A stretch of 64,000 nt of DNA from Orrella marina (GTDB lineage Bacteria; Pseudomonadota; Gammaproteobacteria; Burkholderiales; Burkholderiaceae_B), in assembly GCF_003058465.1 (NCBI RefSeq), contig NZ_CP028901.1, positions 2,046,001 through 2,110,000 of the forward strand, written 5' to 3'. Positions 56,093-64,000 of the stretch are shown piece after piece (positions within the stretch are counted from its first letter, which is position 1; each line of letters starts with the position of its first letter). The position numbers and the translations under genes were made by a program. The notes under the pieces are model-generated. The model searched no databases. It was not told the origin of the DNA and worked only from the letters and a program-made list of their open reading frames with translations.

Positions 56093-57502
56093 TCAAAGCA
56101 GTTTCCCGGGATTCATGAGATGGTTTGGATCGAGCGATCGCTTGATCGTCATCATGAGGTCCATCTCGACACTGGATTTATAGCGCTTGAGTTCATCACG
56201 TCGCAACTGCCCTACACCATGCTCGGCACTGATACTGCCTCCGTATTGTGCAACCAGATCATGTATCAAACGATTCAGCTGTTCGACCGCCTGCTTGTAT
56301 GACTTCTCGCCCAGCGATGCGGGCGCGAGCACGTTGTAATGCAGGTTGCCATCTCCAATGTGCCCGAAGTTGATGACGGTGAACTCTGGCCGGACGTCGG
56401 CGCAGATGGAATCGGCCTCCTGCACAAACTGGGGAATACTCGAGATTGGCAAAGCAATGTCATGCTTGATGGCATGTCCGGCTGCAACTTGAGCGGGCGA
56501 GATGCCTTCACGCAATCCCCACATTTCGACAGCCTGTGCGGTTGAGCTCGCCAGCGCCACATCCACCGCCAGGCCGCGTTCGATTAGTGCCTGCAAAGCA
56601 TCTTCAAACGGCGTCGTGGCTGCCGTCGCCGACGTATGGCTGACTTCTGCGAGCACGTGAAACGCCACAGGACTCTGAAGGGGACTGCGTGCCGAGTTGA
56701 AATGACCTAGTACAAGATCCAGGCTTGCCTGAGTCATCATCTCGAATGCAGTCAAGGAATCGCCACAAATATCCTGCAATCCGCGCAAGGCATCCACCAC
56801 ATCGGCAAGGCGCTCGAAACCAATCCATGCTGTCTGCCGGTTTCGAACTGCCGGATACATTTTAAGAACTGCGGCAGTCACAACACCCAGAGTACCTTCC
56901 GACCCGATAAAGAGATGCTTCAGGTCGTATCCCGTATTGTCTTTCCTTAAAGCCCGCAACCCATTCCAGACCCTGCCATCTGGCAATACGACTTCCAGAC
57001 CCAGCACAAGATCACGCGTATTACCGTAACGAAGCACACCGGAACCACCCGCGTTTGTGGCCACGTTACCACCGATGGTGCAACTGCCCTGTGCCCCCAG
57101 ACTCAGCGGAAACAAACGGTCTGCATCGGTAGCCACCTGTTGCACTTGCGCGAGCGTGACGCCCGCATCGACGGTCATGGTGTTGTTAATCGGGTCGACA
57201 TCGCGGATGCGCTTCATGCGGGTCAGGCTCAGCACGACCTGGGAGTTGCTCGTGTCGGGCGTCGCCGCACCACTCATGCCAGTGTTTCCACCTTGAGTGA
57301 CTACAGGTGTGTGTGTCTGATGACACAGTCTGAGCACGGCCGATACCTCGGTGGTGCTTCTCGGTCTGACGACCACAGGCGTCAGACCCGTCCACTTGCC
57401 CAGCCAGTCCCGGACGTAGGCATCGTGTTCGGTCTTGTCCGAAATGATTCCGTCCGGACCCACAATATGAGCAAACTGCCCGACCAGGCTTTGGTGATTC
57501 AT
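56093..57502 (-). CDS. FAD-linked D-2-hydroxyacid oxidoreductase (GlcD/D2HGDH-like)
   Basis: A 469-residue enzyme of the VAO flavoprotein family. The FAD_binding_4 domain (about 40-180) has TPVVTQGGNTGMSGAATP and GGNVATNAGGSGVLRYGNTRD; the FAD-oxidase C domain has INFGHIGDGNLHYN with the conserved His, and ends SAEHGVGQLRRDELKRY. It oxidises D-2-hydroxyacids such as glycolate, D-lactate or D-2-hydroxyglutarate to the 2-oxoacid; substrate cannot be fixed by motif. It lies between the methyltransferase gene and the hydantoin racemase gene, all on -, with about 120 bp to the latter. Confidence 0.9.
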   Translation of the reverse strand: MNHQSLVGQFAHIVGPDGIISDKTEHDAYVRDWLGKWTGLTPVVVRPRSTTEVSAVLRLCHQTHTPVVTQGGNTGMSGAATPDTSNSQVVLSLTRMKRIRDVDPINNTMTVDAGVTLAQVQQVATDADRLFPLSLGAQGSCTIGGNVATNAGGSGVLRYGNTRDLVLGLEVVLPDGRVWNGLRALRKDNTGYDLKHLFIGSEGTLGVVTAAVLKMYPAVRNRQTAWIGFERLADVVDALRGLQDICGDSLTAFEMMTQASLDLVLGHFNSARSPLQSPVAFHVLAEVSHTSATAATTPFEDALQALIERGLAVDVALASSTAQAVEMWGLREGISPAQVAAGHAIKHDIALPISSIPQFVQEADSICADVRPEFTVINFGHIGDGNLHYNVLAPASLGEKSYKQAVEQLNRLIHDLVAQYGGSISAEHGVGQLRRDELKRYKSSVEMDLMMTIKRSLDPNHLMNPGKLL

Positions 57503-57621
57503 CTTCTTACAAGGGTCCAGATACAGAGAAGTAGTGCAATGCCACTGCTGTCTTGAGCTTTAATGGAATTGATCGAATATGCCGCAAGCTTGCTTGTGAC
57601 AAGCCCCGAAACCTGTGCAGA

Positions 57622-58299
57622 TCACCACCTCAGCAACGCCCTGCCCATGGCCATTGCAGTTGCCGCCTGAGTCGGCTCGACGACTGGCATATCCAGTTCC
57701 TGCTGCAACCAGTCCCGATGATCAGCCATACCTGCACACCCCAGCACCAGCACATCAACGAGATACTCGTCTCGCAATTTCTGACCCGCACGTTTGAGAC
57801 CTTCCCGGGTGCGCTGCGGATCGCCAAGCTCCAGAACAGTCATCCCCAATGGCTCTTCTGCGACCACCCGGTCGGTCACACCCATGGCACCAAACATTCG
57901 TCCATGACGCCGGATCGAACCGCGCAGGATGGCAATGACGCCAATGCGTTGCCCCATCGTCATCGCTGTCAAAATGCCGCTCTCGCTGATCCCCATGACG
58001 GGACGTGATGTTGCCTCGCGAACCGCATACAAGCCCGGATCACTGAAACACGCGATCACAAACCCACCCGTACGTTCACCGTGCTCGGATTCCAGTTTCT
58101 GAACCAGTCGCACCAAAGGTAATGTGACATTCTCGACGTCGATCTGACGCTCCACACCGGACGGACCTTCGGCCAGTGTCAGACACTGGATCTCAGGGCC
58201 GTCGGTTGTTCGTAAGGGATCCAGTGCCTTGTCAAATGCATCGGTGACGCTCTGGGTGCTATTGGGATTGATAACGAAGATGATCGGACGCATGAGCAT
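57622..58299 (-). CDS. hydantoin/Asp-Glu racemase family protein
   Basis: A 225-residue racemase. The two catalytic cysteines of the family are in VIACFSDPG (about residue 80) and VLGCAGMADH (about 180). NPNSTQSVTDAF at the start is typical. The context (hydantoinase and D-carbamoylase genes nearby) favours racemisation of 5-substituted hydantoins, which supplies the D-isomer to the hydantoinase. The ATG at 58299 lies close behind AGGAG; a second ATG at 58293 is also possible. It is divergent from the LysR gene. Confidence 0.85.
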   Translation of the reverse strand: MLMRPIIFVINPNSTQSVTDAFDKALDPLRTTDGPEIQCLTLAEGPSGVERQIDVENVTLPLVRLVQKLESEHGERTGGFVIACFSDPGLYAVREATSRPVMGISESGILTAMTMGQRIGVIAILRGSIRRHGRMFGAMGVTDRVVAEEPLGMTVLELGDPQRTREGLKRAGQKLRDEYLVDVLVLGCAGMADHRDWLQQELDMPVVEPTQAATAMAMGRALLRW

Positions 58300-58394
58300 G
58301 GTTCTCCTGTCAGAACGACTGCCCTCGGGCATGAGAGCATGACCAGAGTCTAGCAGTCACTAAGTGAAAACAAGATTGCAATTTTGTATTGAGT

Positions 58395-58408
58395 ACTTAA
58401 CATTAAGT
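58395..58408. promoter_or_regulatory. inverted repeat, candidate LysR operator
   Basis: ACTTAA and TTAAGT flank the dinucleotide CA, forming a 14-bp inverted repeat in the AT-rich gap between the racemase and LysR genes. It contains T-N11-A spacing typical of LysR sites. A regulator of this divergent pair would be expected to bind here. Confidence 0.45.
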
Positions 58409-58576
58409 TATGGGTACCAGGTTCGGAGGTCTGTCGCTGATACAGCGAATGCGAGCAAACCTGCACTCCGGGTACTGTCGCCCAGGTCCTTCCGAACAGC
58501 GACTCGTTCGCCCGGCTCATTTGCCCTGCACCGAGGCACTCATCCACCATCCAACTCTCCTCACATCCAACCAGCC

Positions 58577-59515
58577 ATGCAACTCAATCTGCGACAAATC
58601 GAAGTATTTCGTGCCGTGATGTCAACCGGATCTATCAGCGGTGCAGCCAAGCTGCTTTTTGTGTCCCAACCCGCAGTCAGCCGTACGCTCTCACACATGG
58701 AGCAGCGACTGGGTTTTCCGCTGTTTGAACGGGTCAAGGGACGCTTGTACGCAACCCCGGAGGCCAAATCCATGTTCCGGGAGGTCGAAATTGTCTACAA
58801 CGGGGTCAGACGTGTATCTGAGCTTGCGACTGAGCTCGCTGAAAGGCGAGCCGGAATCCTGCACCTGGTTTCAAGTCCTAGCATCGGTCACATGCTGGTC
58901 CCCATGGCAATTACCCGGTTTCACAACATCCGGCCCGAAGTCAAGGTCACTTTTCAGCCATTGACACTGCACCCCATGACGCAGATGCTGCTTGAGGGTC
59001 GCGCCGAGCTCGGCGCCATGATCGTCCCGACCGATCACCCCAATCTGCTCTCTCGCACAATCGGCAAGGGTGAACTGGTCTGCATCTGCCCCTACGACCA
59101 CGAACTTGCGCGACGAGCCGTCCTCGAGATTTCCGATCTGAAACCATACTCGCTGATTGCCTACAGCCCTGACTCTCAGTTTGGCATCCTGATCGCCAGT
59201 CTTTACCAGCGTGAACAGCAGCCCCTCAAAGTCTCGATCGAGGTCAGTTCCCCACTCAATGCCTGCGCCCTGGTCAAGGCTGGAGCGGGGATTTCCATTG
59301 TTGACGAGTTCTCAGCCCGAAGCTCCAAAGGGGACTTTGTGATCCGACCAATCCGAAACACGACAAAACTGATGATCAACCTGGTTCAGTCACGGTTTGA
59401 GCCGATTTCTCAGCTTGCGCAGGACTTCGTGAAGTGCCTGCAGGAGACTGTCGATCAGTCGGGATTTTCACTCCACGAGAGCGATCTGATGCATGACCGG
59501 CCCCCCAGCCCTTAA
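58577..59515 (+). CDS. LysR-family transcriptional regulator of the hydantoin locus
   Basis: A 312-residue LTTR. The HTH at residues 1-60 reads QIEVFRAVMSTGSISGAAKLLFVSQPAVSRTLSHME, followed by an effector domain. The ATG at 58577 (MQLNLRQ) is the family start; the frame open to 58364 runs through the intergenic operator region. It is divergent from the hydantoin racemase gene and upstream of the aldolase/hydantoinase genes. It is therefore the likely regulator of both directions. Confidence 0.88.
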   Translation: MQLNLRQIEVFRAVMSTGSISGAAKLLFVSQPAVSRTLSHMEQRLGFPLFERVKGRLYATPEAKSMFREVEIVYNGVRRVSELATELAERRAGILHLVSSPSIGHMLVPMAITRFHNIRPEVKVTFQPLTLHPMTQMLLEGRAELGAMIVPTDHPNLLSRTIGKGELVCICPYDHELARRAVLEISDLKPYSLIAYSPDSQFGILIASLYQREQQPLKVSIEVSSPLNACALVKAGAGISIVDEFSARSSKGDFVIRPIRNTTKLMINLVQSRFEPISQLAQDFVKCLQETVDQSGFSLHESDLMHDRPPSP

Positions 59516-59621
59516 CAGTTCGTTATACAAGGCGAATAAATATGCAAGTGATGAAACGTGTATTCGGGGATAGCATGAATTAACAGTTACGACTCATCAC
59601 ATCGTTTGCAAGGGGATATTC

Positions 59622-60554
59622 ATGGTTGACGCACCCAGCGTTCATGGCGTTTACACAATCTGCCCGACACCGTTCACTGACGACATGTCGGTCGACGTGC
59701 AGAGCATCAGGCAACTGACCGACTTCCTGATTGAAAGCGGTGTGACCGGTCTGGCGATCCTGGGCTTCCTGGGGGAGCTTCACAAACTGTCCGATCAGGA
59801 GCGTCGCCTCGTCGCAAAAACATTTATTGACCATGCGGCCGGGCGGGTTCCGGTCTGGGTCGGCGTCCGTGCTCTCGGCATTGCTGGTGCGATCGAGCAG
59901 GCTCAAGACGCCCAGAGCCTCGGAGCGAGCGCCGTCTTCGCTGCTCCGCTTGACGGCGCAAGCGATGCCCTGCTCTACGACTATTACAGGACACTGGCTG
60001 ACTCAGTCAAGATCCCTGTCGTGATCCACGACTTTCCAGACTCCTTTGGCACCGAAGTCAAGCCAGAAGTCATTGCCGGACTGGCCCAAAGTGGTGGTGT
60101 TTCCATGATCAAGATGGAAGAGCCTCCAGTTGGCCAGAAAATCAGCAAGATTATCGAGCTTGCAGGATCCAGTCCCGTCAGCATCTTTGGCGGACTGGGC
60201 GGGGTGTACTTCCTGGAAGAGCTGCAACGTGGGGCGATTGGCACCATGACTGGCTTCGCCTTTCCAGAGATCCTGGTTGCCATCTACGAAAAGTTCGCGA
60301 GTGGTGATGTTCAAGGGGCTGCTGCGGTCTTTGATAAATACTGTCCGCTTATCCGCTATGAGTTCCAGCCCAAAATCGGGCTTGCACTGCGCAAGTATGT
60401 CTATCAGCGTCGCGGTGCCATTTCCAGTCAGGCCATCCGCTCACCTGGCATGCGTATTGATGGCACGACAATTGCTGAGCTTGATGCAATCGTCAGGCGA
60501 GTGGGACTTTCCTACGAAGGAAACGGCCCCTCCATTCTCAGGAACTACAGCTGA
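59622..60554 (+). CDS. DapA-like (dihydrodipicolinate synthase family) aldolase, atypical
   Basis: A 310-residue TIM-barrel aldolase. The N-terminal VYTICPTPFTDD and the Schiff-base lysine in SMIKMEEPP are present. However, the usual catalytic tyrosine motif YNxP is IHDFPDSFG here, so the Tyr is replaced by His. DapA itself is thus unlikely; DapA-superfamily enzymes also cleave 2-oxo acids or N-acetylneuraminate. It is the first gene of the hydantoin operon (15 nt to the next). A role in processing the keto acid from hydantoin degradation is a guess. Confidence 0.75.
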   Translation: MVDAPSVHGVYTICPTPFTDDMSVDVQSIRQLTDFLIESGVTGLAILGFLGELHKLSDQERRLVAKTFIDHAAGRVPVWVGVRALGIAGAIEQAQDAQSLGASAVFAAPLDGASDALLYDYYRTLADSVKIPVVIHDFPDSFGTEVKPEVIAGLAQSGGVSMIKMEEPPVGQKISKIIELAGSSPVSIFGGLGGVYFLEELQRGAIGTMTGFAFPEILVAIYEKFASGDVQGAAAVFDKYCPLIRYEFQPKIGLALRKYVYQRRGAISSQAIRSPGMRIDGTTIAELDAIVRRVGLSYEGNGPSILRNYS

Positions 60555-60569
60555 TCAAGGGAGGCAGTC

Positions 60570-62047
60570 ATGCAATCGAATCAGCAGTTCGATCTCACTA
60601 TCCGCAATGGCAGAATCAGTACAGCTGCCGAAACGTACTACGCCGACATCGGGATTCGTGACGGACAAATCGCAGCCATCGCCGCAAAACTCCCCCTGCC
60701 ACAAACGATATCGACGCGAGCGGCCAGTGGATACTGCCCGGTGGAATCGACAGTCACTGCCACGTGGAACAACTGTCTGGAATGGGCGTGATGTGTGCGG
60801 ATGATTTTTACAGCGCCACGGTTTCGGCAGTGTTCGGAGGGACCACGACCATTGTTCCGTTCGCGGCACAGCACCGTGGCAACCATGTGCCAGACGTGCT
60901 GGCTGATTACATGCAGCGCGCGGCTGACAAAGCCGTGATCGACTATGGCATTCACCTGATTCTGACGGACCCGACTCCAGAGACGCTATCCGAGCACCTG
61001 CCCAAGGCAATCCGTGACGGCATCACTTCGTTCAAGATCTACATGACCTACGACCGGATGCTGCTTAACGATTATCAGGTTCTGGACGTGCTGGAATGTG
61101 CTGGTCGTGAAGGTGCACTGGTCATGATTCATGCCGAAAACAACGACATGATCCGCTGGATTGCCCGCAGGCTGGTCGAGCGTGGCATGACTGCCCCAAA
61201 GTTCCATGGCGTTGCACACACACCACTGGCTGAATCGGAAGCAGCCAACCGCGCAGTCGCCATGGCCAGGCTGGTCGATGTACCCATCCTGATCGTTCAT
61301 GTTGCCGGCAAAGAAACCGTCAGTGTCATCAATGCGGCCCAGGCTCTCGGGGTATCTGTTCACGCAGAAAGCTGTCCTCAGTACCTGTTTCTGACAGCCA
61401 AGGATCTGGACAAGCCGGGCCTTGAAGGTGCCAAGTTCTGCTGCAGCCCTCCCCCAGGCGACGAGGCATCCCAGGAAGCGATATGGCAAGGGCTGATCGA
61501 CGGCACGTTACAGATTTACTCATCTGACCATGCGCCATACAAGTTCGACGAGACAGGCAAGCTCCCCAAAGGGGACCAGACAACTTTCAAGGACATGGCC
61601 AACGGTGTTCCGGGAATCGAGCTGCGTCTGCCGCTGCTCTTCTCTGAAGGTGTACTCAAAGGACGCATCAGTATCGAGCGATTTGTTGCACTGACTTCGA
61701 CCAACCATGCACGCATGTACGGCATGATGCCCCGAAAAGGCACCATTGCCGTCGGAGCCGACGCAGACCTGGCCATCTGGAATCCTGAGTGTGAACGCAC
61801 CATCACCTACAAGATGCTGCACGACCACGTCGGCTACACACCTTACGAAGGCAAAACCATCCGTGGCTGGCCGGAAACAGTCGTCAGCCGCGGGCGGATC
61901 GCAGTCCAGAACGCAAAACTCGCAGTCGAGCGTGGTAGCGGAAAGTTTGTGGCCAGAACGACACCCGAGCCCGTCTTGCGCAAGCGGCTGAACGGCAATC
62001 CGCAGTCGGTCATGAAAAAGTACTTCACCGGGAGTGACCAGACATGA
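60570..62047 (+). pseudogene. D-hydantoinase/dihydropyrimidinase gene with one-base frameshift
   Basis: One gene split into two frames: 60570 to about 60704 and then 60704-62047. The first reads MQSNQQFDLTIRNGRIS to LPLPQ. The expected continuation NDIDASGQWILPGGIDSHCHVEQ is in the -1 frame from 60704 at CAAAC (60702-60706). Adding one A would restore a normal protein of about 492 residues. All metal ligands are readable: His-x-His in DSHCH, the carboxylated Lys in SFKIYMTYD, His in MIHAENND and Asp in YSSDHAPYK. No other lesion exists, so it is recent loss or a sequencing error. The ORF starting at 60764 lacks the SHCH motif. Confidence 0.85.
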
Positions 62048-62994
62048 TGAAGCGGCCCTTCGGAATTGCAGTTGCCCAGCTCGGGCCGATCCAGCCATCG
62101 GACTCTCGTGCCAGCGCTGTTGCTCGCCTGGTCGAGATGATGCGTGAAGCCGCATCACTTGGCGCGCGCATGGTGGTATTTCCTGAACTGGCTCTCACAA
62201 CGTTCTTCCCTCGATACTGGATGAGCGACGAGGACGCAATCGAGCGTTACTTCGAAAAGTCGATGCCATCGGCGCAAACGCAGATACTGTTTGATACCAG
62301 CAAGAACCTGGGGATCGGGTTCTACCTGGGGTACGCTGAACTGACGACTGACGGGCACCGTTTCAACACGTCCATTCTGGTCGATCAGACGGGCAAGATC
62401 GTCGGCCGGTATCGCAAAATCCATTTGCCAGGTCATGCTGATCACAAAGTCGGAAAGCCGTTTCAGCATCTGGAAAAGAAATACTTTGAAGTTGGCAATG
62501 AAGGCTTCCACGTCTGGCAGACCATGGATGCACGCATTGGCATGTGTCTGTGCAATGACCGCCGCTGGACTGAGACCTGGCGGGTCCTGGCCCTGCAGGG
62601 CGCCGATATTGTGGCTGTTGGCTACAACACCCCATCGGTCAACATTCACTGGCCCGAACCACCGCATCTCAGAATGCATTCACACCTGATTTCGCTTCAG
62701 GCGGCAGCCTACCAGAACACCACCTGGATCGCTGCAGCAGGCAAGGCTGGTCTTGAGGATGGGTGTCACCTGTTTGCAGGGTCGGTCATCGTTTCGCCAG
62801 CCGGCGAAATCCTGGCCCAGACCCAGTCTGAAGACGACGAAGTGATCTATTGCAAAGCCGACCTTGCACTCGCAGACACATTCAGACAACACATCTTCAA
62901 CTATGGGGCACACCGACGCCCGGAACATTACCGACTGATCACCGAACGCACTGGCGTTGGTGATCCGCTCGGCAAAGAGCCTGACCCATCATAA
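62044..62994 (+). CDS. N-carbamoyl-D-amino-acid amidohydrolase (nitrilase superfamily)
   Basis: A 316-residue enzyme that hydrolyses N-carbamoyl-D-amino acids, the product of hydantoinase, to D-amino acids, CO2 and ammonia. The catalytic triad matches known D-carbamoylases: E48 in VVFPELALT, K125 in YRKIHLPG and C170 in GMCLCNDRRW. The downstream HIFNYGAHRRPEHY region is typical of D-type carbamoylases. It overlaps the hydantoinase stop by 4 nt, so translation is coupled. The frame upstream must be intact for normal expression. Confidence 0.92.
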   Translation: MMKRPFGIAVAQLGPIQPSDSRASAVARLVEMMREAASLGARMVVFPELALTTFFPRYWMSDEDAIERYFEKSMPSAQTQILFDTSKNLGIGFYLGYAELTTDGHRFNTSILVDQTGKIVGRYRKIHLPGHADHKVGKPFQHLEKKYFEVGNEGFHVWQTMDARIGMCLCNDRRWTETWRVLALQGADIVAVGYNTPSVNIHWPEPPHLRMHSHLISLQAAAYQNTTWIAAAGKAGLEDGCHLFAGSVIVSPAGEILAQTQSEDDEVIYCKADLALADTFRQHIFNYGAHRRPEHYRLITERTGVGDPLGKEPDPS

Positions 62995-63056
62995 CGAACA
63001 CCCAACAACGCCTACTTTCTTTAACCCTTACGCCCCTCTCCAACCACAAAGGAAAG

Positions 63057-63920
63057 ATGATGACACAACGCTACTCCATGATTGCCAGAGCAAGTCGTCT
63101 CGCTGGTGCCCTTCTGCTTGGTGCCACCCTGTCTAGTGCAGCGCTGGCGAGCAAACCACTTGTCACCGGGGTGGATGCCACATTCGCCCCCCATGCCATG
63201 CCCAAGCTAGGTGGCGGCATTCAGGGCTTCAACGTGGATCTCGGACATGCACTTGCACGTCAGCTTGGCACAACCATCGAGATCGAAGGCACCGAGTTCT
63301 CGGGACTCATCCCAGGCATGAACGCGGGAAAGTATGACTTCGTCTTGGCACCAACTACGGTCACTGAAGAGCGCGCCAAGAACATGTGGTTCTCAGAAGG
63401 CTATCTGAACACGGACTACTCGTTTGTGGTGGCTGCCAGCACACCATCGTTCGATTCGCTGGACGCACTCAAGGGCAAGACAATCGCCTTGAACAAGGGG
63501 TCCGTCTACGAGGCCTGGGCGCGGGAGAATGCCTCGAAATATGGCTTCAAGTATGACGTCTACGCCACCAATGCGGATGCACTACAAGCCGTTCAGTCAG
63601 GACGTGCATTCGCCAACATGGCAGGCAACACCGTTTCAGCATGGGCAGTCAAACAGAACCCGAAAGTCAAGGTCGCCTTTACCTTGTCGACCGGGCGCGT
63701 TTGGGCACTTGCCTTCCGGTTTGGCGACAAAGAAACCCGCGACAAGGTCTCCATGGCGCTGAAATGCCTGAAGCAGGACGGAACCATCGCCAGGCTGTCC
63801 GAGAAATGGTTTGGCGTCACACCTGAGAAAGGTTCGGTTCCTGTCACTGTAGGCGTAGGACATGGTGTACCAGGCATCGAAGGCTACGACCCCACTCCGG
63901 TCGAACTCAAATGCGACTGA
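63057..63920 (+). CDS. amino-acid ABC transporter substrate-binding protein (SBP_bac_3)
   Basis: A 287-residue periplasmic receptor. A signal peptide (about 1-31, SSAALA) precedes VTGVDATFAPHAMPK and GFNVDLGHALARQLG, the SBP_bac_3 entry motif. FSGLIPGMNAGKYDFVLAPTTVTEERAKN is the ligand-contact region. It is the next gene after the carbamoylase and is followed by another gene at the window edge. It probably brings hydantoins, carbamoyl-amino acids or amino acids to the pathway. Confidence 0.88.
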   Translation: MMTQRYSMIARASRLAGALLLGATLSSAALASKPLVTGVDATFAPHAMPKLGGGIQGFNVDLGHALARQLGTTIEIEGTEFSGLIPGMNAGKYDFVLAPTTVTEERAKNMWFSEGYLNTDYSFVVAASTPSFDSLDALKGKTIALNKGSVYEAWARENASKYGFKYDVYATNADALQAVQSGRAFANMAGNTVSAWAVKQNPKVKVAFTLSTGRVWALAFRFGDKETRDKVSMALKCLKQDGTIARLSEKWFGVTPEKGSVPVTVGVGHGVPGIEGYDPTPVELKCD

Positions 63921-63968
63921 CCCGAGTAAACCCGGATTCCTGACAATCAAAGACAGCAGGTTGCAAGC

Positions 63969-64000
63969 ATGAAGAATAGACCGATTCTGGAAATCATAGG
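63969..64000 (+). CDS. start of the next gene, cut by the window edge
   Basis: An ATG at 63969 opens MKNRPILEII before the sequence ends, behind an AGCAGG-like RBS. In this position the gene is likely the permease or ATPase of the amino-acid importer. Only ten residues are visible, so no function can be claimed. Confidence 0.4.
   Translation, partial: MKNRPILEII

Noticed and set aside
60702..60706. Programmed -1 frameshift in the hydantoinase gene
   Set aside because: CAAAC lacks a canonical heptamer slippery site and there is no obvious downstream structure; a plain deletion is simpler.
1..64000. tRNA, rRNA, CRISPR arrays or prophage genes
   Set aside because: No tRNA-like cloverleaf sequence, repeat-spacer array, integrase or phage structural gene was noticed when reading both strands, although short RNAs could escape visual inspection.

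Overview
The window looks like chromosomal DNA of a betaproteobacterium of the order Burkholderiales, most likely an Alcaligenaceae-type organism. The grounds are a DUF2863 protein next to EarP and an arginine-32-type EF-P, a Bug/TctC solute receptor, many ABC transporters for peptides and amino acids, and a moderate GC content near 55%. No rRNA, tRNA, CRISPR array, prophage or intact insertion sequence was found. All assignments rest on reading the translated sequence and family motifs; no database search was run.

Layout. 1-1.2 kb: 3' end of an aconitase gene. 1.4-3.5 kb: a YeiH-type transporter divergent from its LysR regulator. 3.6-6.7 kb: DUF2863, earP and efp, a translation-factor modification locus, followed by a convergent DUF1178 gene. 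7.3-8.3 kb: a decayed TnpB (IS200/IS605) gene in otherwise non-coding DNA. 8.3-13.9 kb: a complete five-gene peptide ABC transporter. 14-21 kb, opposite strand: a Yej-like ABC transporter with a very large receptor, coupled to a small membrane-anchored nuclease; its yejE-like permease gene carries a one-base frameshift. 21.4-22.4 kb: a 2-hydroxyacid dehydrogenase. 22.4-26.6 kb: a reduced sulfur-oxidation island (SoxYZ, a monohaem cytochrome c and an FCSD flavoprotein), with a Tat-exported dienelactone-hydrolase-like protein and a second TnpB fragment inside it. 26.8-32.4 kb: a cupin, a CNNM/CBS membrane protein and a large MscK-like channel.

32.5-38 kb: leucine/isovalerate catabolism (HMG-CoA lyase, both methylcrotonyl-CoA carboxylase subunits, methylglutaconyl-CoA hydratase); the acyl-CoA dehydrogenase and regulator that usually accompany them are absent. 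38.2-45 kb: a second acyl-CoA operon (acyl-CoA synthetase, MaoC-like hydratase, type III CoA transferase, Bug receptor, thioesterase) divergent from an IclR regulator. 45-55.9 kb is more accessory: an unknown membrane protein, a 1090-residue modular secreted protein (GH64-like, cadherin-like and DUF4214 regions), a third TnpB fragment, a tandem GT4 glycosyltransferase, and an HKD-nuclease/superfamily 2 helicase overlapping a methyltransferase gene. 56-64 kb: a glycolate/hydroxyglutarate-type FAD oxidase and a hydantoin-utilisation locus (racemase, divergent LysR, DapA-like aldolase, frameshifted hydantoinase, D-carbamoylase, amino-acid receptor) running off the right edge.

The genome appears versatile in using peptides, amino acids, organic acids and reduced sulfur. 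The unusual points are two single-base frameshifts in otherwise intact catabolic or transport genes, three decayed TnpB fragments at separate sites, and several compact gene pairings (nuclease with peptide importer, HKD helicase with methyltransferase, hydrolase with SoxYZ) that are not obviously textbook.
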